Notes under the pieces: generated by a model
Told to the model about the DNA's origin: nothing
Database searches by the model: none
What the model saw: only the letters and a program-made list of their open reading frames with translations
Origin: Methylobacterium sp. J-030
Lineage (GTDB): Bacteria > Pseudomonadota > Alphaproteobacteria > Rhizobiales > Beijerinckiaceae
Direction of reading: 5' to 3'
Assembly: GCF_022829545.1 (NCBI RefSeq)
Contig: NZ_JAKSYM010000402.1
Location: forward strand, 186,001 to 250,000
Length of the DNA stretch: 64,000 nucleotides
Position numbers and translations under genes: made by a program
Part shown: in pieces, positions 61,040 to 64,000 of the stretch
Layout of the letters: every line of letters begins with the position of its first letter
Position numbering within the stretch: the first letter of the stretch is position 1

Positions 61040-61905
61040 GCCAGATGCGGCCCCCCGTCATGATGGAACGCCTGCGCCGGAAGGTGCTCGCGCCCTTGTT
61101 CGACCGGTTGGGCTACGACCTCGTGCCGGCAGCGCCCGACTGGAGCCACCGTCCGACCTCCCCGCGCGAGGTCGCAACGCTGCTCGACTCCGCCGCCGCC
61201 ATCCTCGAACGCGATCTGACGGCGGCCGGGCTGGCGCCGGACGGCGCCGTCATCGATCAGGTCCGCACCTTTTGGTCGCTGATCCCGACCGCTCCTGTCC
61301 GGCAACGGCGGGGCGGCAGCGGCTTCAACGGGGCGCTGCAGCTTTATGTGGCGCTGCGGGCGCTGAAGCCGCAATTCGTGATCGAATCAGGCGTGTTCCG
61401 CGGTCTGACCACCTGGGTGATCCGGCAGGCCTGCCCGGAGGCGCGGATCTTCTGCCACGACCCTGACCTGTCGGGGCTCCAGTACCGCGACCGGCAGGCC
61501 CGCTACAGCACCGCCGACTGGTCGACGGCCGAGTGGTCGGGACTCGACCCGGCCGCGACGGTGGCGTTCTTCGACGATCACGTGGCGCAGGGCCGGCGGG
61601 TGGTGGAGGCGCACGCGAGGGGCCTGACCCGCCTGCTGTTCGACGATGACGCGGCTGGCCATCGGATCCACGCCCATGGCGGGCCCGCGCACCCGACCAT
61701 CGCGATGATCACCGGCCCCGAGCACAGCCCGGAGCCGATCCGCTGGACCCGCAACGGCCGCCAGTTCGAGCAGCCCGCCGACGACGCTCTGGTCCGGCAG
61801 GCGGCGGGTCTGATCGCCCGGTCGCACGCCTTCGACGATCTACACGGGGCCACGGGGTATTCCCCGGCGCGGCTGACCTCTGTGACGTTGCGGGGTGGGC
61901 CATGA
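61036..61905 (+). CDS. methyltransferase-like Rossmann-fold protein (CmcI-like)
   Basis: A 289-residue protein with no signal peptide. The segment PQFVIESGVFRGLTTWVIRQACPEARIFCHDPDLSGLQYR has the beta-alpha-beta shape and acidic ligand of a class I SAM-methyltransferase site, with ESGVFRGL in place of the common EIGTxxGG, as in CmcI-like cephalosporin/rhamnosyl methyltransferases. Later LTRLLFDDDAAGHRIHAHGGPAHPT carries a possible metal-binding Asp cluster. The start overlaps the ABC-ATPase stop by ATGA, and its stop overlaps the next start by ATGA. It may methylate or otherwise modify the glycan of this system. The SAM role is an inference from fold. Confidence 0.55.
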   Translation: MSQMRPPVMMERLRRKVLAPLFDRLGYDLVPAAPDWSHRPTSPREVATLLDSAAAILERDLTAAGLAPDGAVIDQVRTFWSLIPTAPVRQRRGGSGFNGALQLYVALRALKPQFVIESGVFRGLTTWVIRQACPEARIFCHDPDLSGLQYRDRQARYSTADWSTAEWSGLDPAATVAFFDDHVAQGRRVVEAHARGLTRLLFDDDAAGHRIHAHGGPAHPTIAMITGPEHSPEPIRWTRNGRQFEQPADDALVRQAAGLIARSHAFDDLHGATGYSPARLTSVTLRGGP

Positions 61906-63914
61906 GCGGGTCGGATGGACGCGACGGTGTCCCCTACCCCCACTTCGGAGGCGGGAAGCTCAATGGGCGCCCTCTGAGTGAGCTGAGGTCGGGGCCAGAC
62001 GAAGTCCCGCGCGGGTGGGGGGAGAGCGGTGTCTCCCGCCGCGCCCTCCTCGCCGGGCTCGGCGCCACGCTCGTCTGGTGGCGTGCGCCGTCCGCCGCGG
62101 GGGCCGACACGCCGGCCGAAGCCCCGGCCCCGCCGGACGCGCCCCTCGTCGTCGACCTCGCCGCCCATGGCCGCCGGCTCGGCACCGCCGGCGGCACGAT
62201 CCGGACCCTGATCGCGAAAGCGCGGGACGTCCGCTACCTCTCGGTCTACGGCTACACGCGCTTGGTCGGCTACGATGCCGAGCTGAACCTGCGGCCGGAC
62301 GTGCTGGAACGCGTCGATGTCGCTGGCGGGCGCTTCACCTTCACCCTCCGCAAGGGCCATCGCTGGTCGGACGGCCACCCGTTCACCACCGAGGATTTTC
62401 GCTATTACTGGGAGGATGTCGCCAACGAGAAGGCGCTGAGCCCGGACGGGCCGCCGGCCTTTTTCCGGATCGACGGCAAGCTGCCCCAGGTCGAGGTGCT
62501 GGATCCCGTCACGATCCGCTTCGGCTGGGACCGGCCGAACCCGCTGTTCCTGCCCGCCCTGGCGGCGCCGCGAGACCCGTTGATCTACCGGCCGGCGCAC
62601 TATCTCAAGCCGGTCCACGCCCGGTACATCGGCAAGGACGCTGCCGACGCGAAGGCCAAGGCGCTCAAGCTCCGGGGCTGGGCCGCCCTCCACAACCGTA
62701 TGGACGACAATTACGAGCTCAACAATCCGGACTGCCCGACCCTCCAGGGCTGGATCCCGAAAACCCGCTCGCCCGCCACACGGTTTCGGTTCGAGCGCAA
62801 TCGCTCCTACCATCGGGTCGACACCGCCGGCACCCACCTGCCCTACATCGATTCGATCGTGATGGACGTCGCCTCGCAGGGCCTGCTGGTCGCAAAGACC
62901 AATGCGGGCGAGGCCGATCTGATGTTCCGTGGCCTGTCGATGCCCGACATCCCGAGCCTCAAGGAAGGCGAGGCGACCCATCGCTACCGTACCAACCTGT
63001 GGCCGGTGGCGCGCGGCTCGGAATTCGCCCTCTACCCGAACCTGACCACGATGGATCCCGTCTGGCGCCAGATCAACCGCGACGTGCGCTACCGTCACGC
63101 CCTGTCACTCGCGATCGATCGCCGGACCCTCAACAACACGCTTCTGTTCGGGCTCGGCACCGAGGGCAACGACACGATCGTGTCCGACAGCAAGCTGTTC
63201 GAGCCGGAGATGCGCACGCTCAACGCCGGCTACGATCCGTCCGAGGCGGCCAAACTTCTGGACGCGATCGGTTTGACCGGCCGTGACGGCTCCGGCACGC
63301 GGCTCCTGCCCGGCGGCCGCGCCCTGGAGATCGTCGTGGAGAGCGACGGCGAGGCCGAGATGGTGCTCGATGCGCTGCTGCTCATCACGGAGTTCTGGCG
63401 CGAGGTCGGCATCCGCCTGATCACCAAGCCGCAGGAGCGCACCAACCTGCACCGGCGCTCGATCGCCGGCCTGACCGTGATGGTGGCGGCCCAAGGGCTC
63501 GACCTAGCGGTTCCGACCGCCATCATGCCGCCGACCGAGCTGAGCCCGGCGCAGCCCGAGCATTATTCCTGGCCGCTCTGGAGCATGAACCTCGAAAGCC
63601 GCGGCAAGAGCGGTGAACCCTGCGACGTCCCCGAGGTCCAGCGCCTGATCGAGCTCGACCGCCAGTGGCGCGATACCGACGACGCGGTCCAGCAAGCCGC
63701 GATCTGGCGCGAGATGCTACTGAACCACGCGAGCAACACCTGGGTGATCGGTACCGTGGCCGGGGCGTTGCAGCCCGTGGTCGGCGCCGATCGCCTCGTC
63801 AACCTGCCGAAGCGCGCCCTCTATTCCTGGGAGCCCACCGCCATGATCGGCGTGCAGCGCATCGACGAGCTGTTCTGGGACACCGGCGCCGACACGCGCG
63901 CGGAGGCCCGGTGA
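61902..63914 (+). CDS. family 5 extracellular solute-binding protein (peptide/oligosaccharide ABC importer), Tat signal
   Basis: A 670-residue periplasmic binding protein of the DppA/OppA (SBP_bac_5) family. A twin-arginine signal SRRALLAGLGATLVWW lies after an unusually long 44-residue n-region. The mature part shows KHRWSDG-like family motif in RKGHRWSDGHPFTTEDFRYYWEDV, FERNRSYHRVDTAGTHLPYIDSIVMDV, and RDVRYRHALSLAIDRRTLNN. The group with ENLRFRxAL-like and Tat signals often binds oligosaccharides or modified peptides. It overlaps its neighbours by four bases at both ends (ATGA and GTGA). Confidence 0.9.
   Translation: MSGSDGRDGVPYPHFGGGKLNGRPLSELRSGPDEVPRGWGESGVSRRALLAGLGATLVWWRAPSAAGADTPAEAPAPPDAPLVVDLAAHGRRLGTAGGTIRTLIAKARDVRYLSVYGYTRLVGYDAELNLRPDVLERVDVAGGRFTFTLRKGHRWSDGHPFTTEDFRYYWEDVANEKALSPDGPPAFFRIDGKLPQVEVLDPVTIRFGWDRPNPLFLPALAAPRDPLIYRPAHYLKPVHARYIGKDAADAKAKALKLRGWAALHNRMDDNYELNNPDCPTLQGWIPKTRSPATRFRFERNRSYHRVDTAGTHLPYIDSIVMDVASQGLLVAKTNAGEADLMFRGLSMPDIPSLKEGEATHRYRTNLWPVARGSEFALYPNLTTMDPVWRQINRDVRYRHALSLAIDRRTLNNTLLFGLGTEGNDTIVSDSKLFEPEMRTLNAGYDPSEAAKLLDAIGLTGRDGSGTRLLPGGRALEIVVESDGEAEMVLDALLLITEFWREVGIRLITKPQERTNLHRRSIAGLTVMVAAQGLDLAVPTAIMPPTELSPAQPEHYSWPLWSMNLESRGKSGEPCDVPEVQRLIELDRQWRDTDDAVQQAAIWREMLLNHASNTWVIGTVAGALQPVVGADRLVNLPKRALYSWEPTAMIGVQRIDELFWDTGADTRAEAR
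61927..62030. repeat. palindromic repeat-like insert in the 5' end of the binding-protein gene
   Basis: The region encoding the long n-region contains CCCCTACCCCCACTTCGGAG near its left end and GCGGGTGGGGGGAGAGCGG near its right end, roughly inverted copies separated by about 70 bases. The translated sequence (PHFGGGKLNGRPLSELRSGPDEVPRG) looks unlike a natural Tat n-region. An in-frame insertion of a short interspersed palindromic repeat is plausible. No direct target repeats were recognised by eye. Confidence 0.35.
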
Positions 63915-64000
63915 TCGCCGCGATCCTGCGCCGCATCGTCACCATGGCGGCAACGCTGCTGGTGATCTCGGCGCTCGTCTTCATCATCATCAAGTTGCCG
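63911..64000 (+). CDS. ABC transporter permease (DppB-like), truncated by the window end
   Basis: Only the first 30 codons are visible. GTG at 63911 overlaps the stop of the binding-protein gene (GTGA). The product starts MIAAILRRIVTMAATLLVIS and continues into ALVFIIIKLP, the characteristic N-terminus of DppB/OppB-type permeases (basic arm, first transmembrane helix, then a V/LP motif). It is expected to be followed by a DppC-like partner, completing a peptide-type importer with the fused ATPase and the binding protein upstream. Confidence 0.85.
   Translation, partial: MIAAILRRIVTMAATLLVISALVFIIIKLP

Overview
This window looks like chromosomal DNA of a pink-pigmented facultative methylotroph, most probably Methylobacterium or a close relative in the Rhizobiales. 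The grounds are the very high GC content, a complete crtEF-bchCXYZ-pufQBALMC photosynthesis superoperon, a three-gene proton-translocating transhydrogenase next to an aa3 oxidase subunit IV, an oxalate/formate-type locus and abundant HWE/MHYT signalling proteins. The genus is an inference from gene content. I saw no rRNA, tRNA, CRISPR array, transposase or phage gene.

Layout. 0-2 kb: a Tat-exported NMT1/SsuA-like binding protein, a pterin carbinolamine dehydratase and a small exported protein. 1.9-7.9 kb: an RND efflux pump with two different periplasmic adaptors, divergent from its TetR-type repressor gene. 7.9-11.3 kb: a three-gene signalling operon (MHYT-PAS kinase, free receiver, receiver-HWE kinase). 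11.8-13.0 kb: two hypothetical genes. 13.5-19.0 kb: an oxalate/C1 acid locus with formyl-CoA transferase, a formyl-tetrahydrofolate hydrolase-like formyltransferase, a class II aldolase, an OFA-family antiporter and a GntR/FCD regulator. 19.6-23.4 kb: an HD-GYP protein, a CAP-domain lipoprotein and recJ. 23.5-28.6 kb: pntB-pntAB-pntAA, oxidase subunit IV and an ABC1/UbiB kinase. 28.7-31.5 kb: small hypotheticals and an M3 oligoendopeptidase. 31.7-37.0 kb: an NtrC-like regulator followed by an L,D-transpeptidase and a MepK-like endopeptidase. 37.2-40.8 kb: a small membrane protein, ppdK and a DUF3096 micro-protein.

40.9-54.3 kb is the photosynthesis block. On the minus strand crtE-crtF-bchC-bchX-bchY-bchZ-pufQ-pufB-pufA-pufL-pufM-pufC runs from isoprenoid precursor through spirilloxanthin-type carotenoid and bacteriochlorophyll a synthesis to light-harvesting complex 1 and the reaction centre with its tetraheme cytochrome. 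crtD-crtC lie divergently. Two perfect TGT-N12-ACA boxes, one before bchC and one in the crtE/crtD promoter gap, imply repression by PpsR/CrtJ.

54.5-64.0 kb (plus strand, running off the window) holds the least familiar locus. It is a chain of stop/start-overlapping genes encoding a COG4671-type glycosyltransferase, a GT4 glycosyltransferase, a COG4671 glycosyltransferase fused to a polysaccharide-deacetylase-like domain, a double-ATPase peptide-type ABC protein, a methyltransferase-like protein, a Tat-type family-5 solute-binding protein and the start of a DppB-like permease. The overlaps suggest one coordinated glycoconjugate modification and uptake system at the edge of the photosynthesis cluster. 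Its substrate cannot be read from the sequence.
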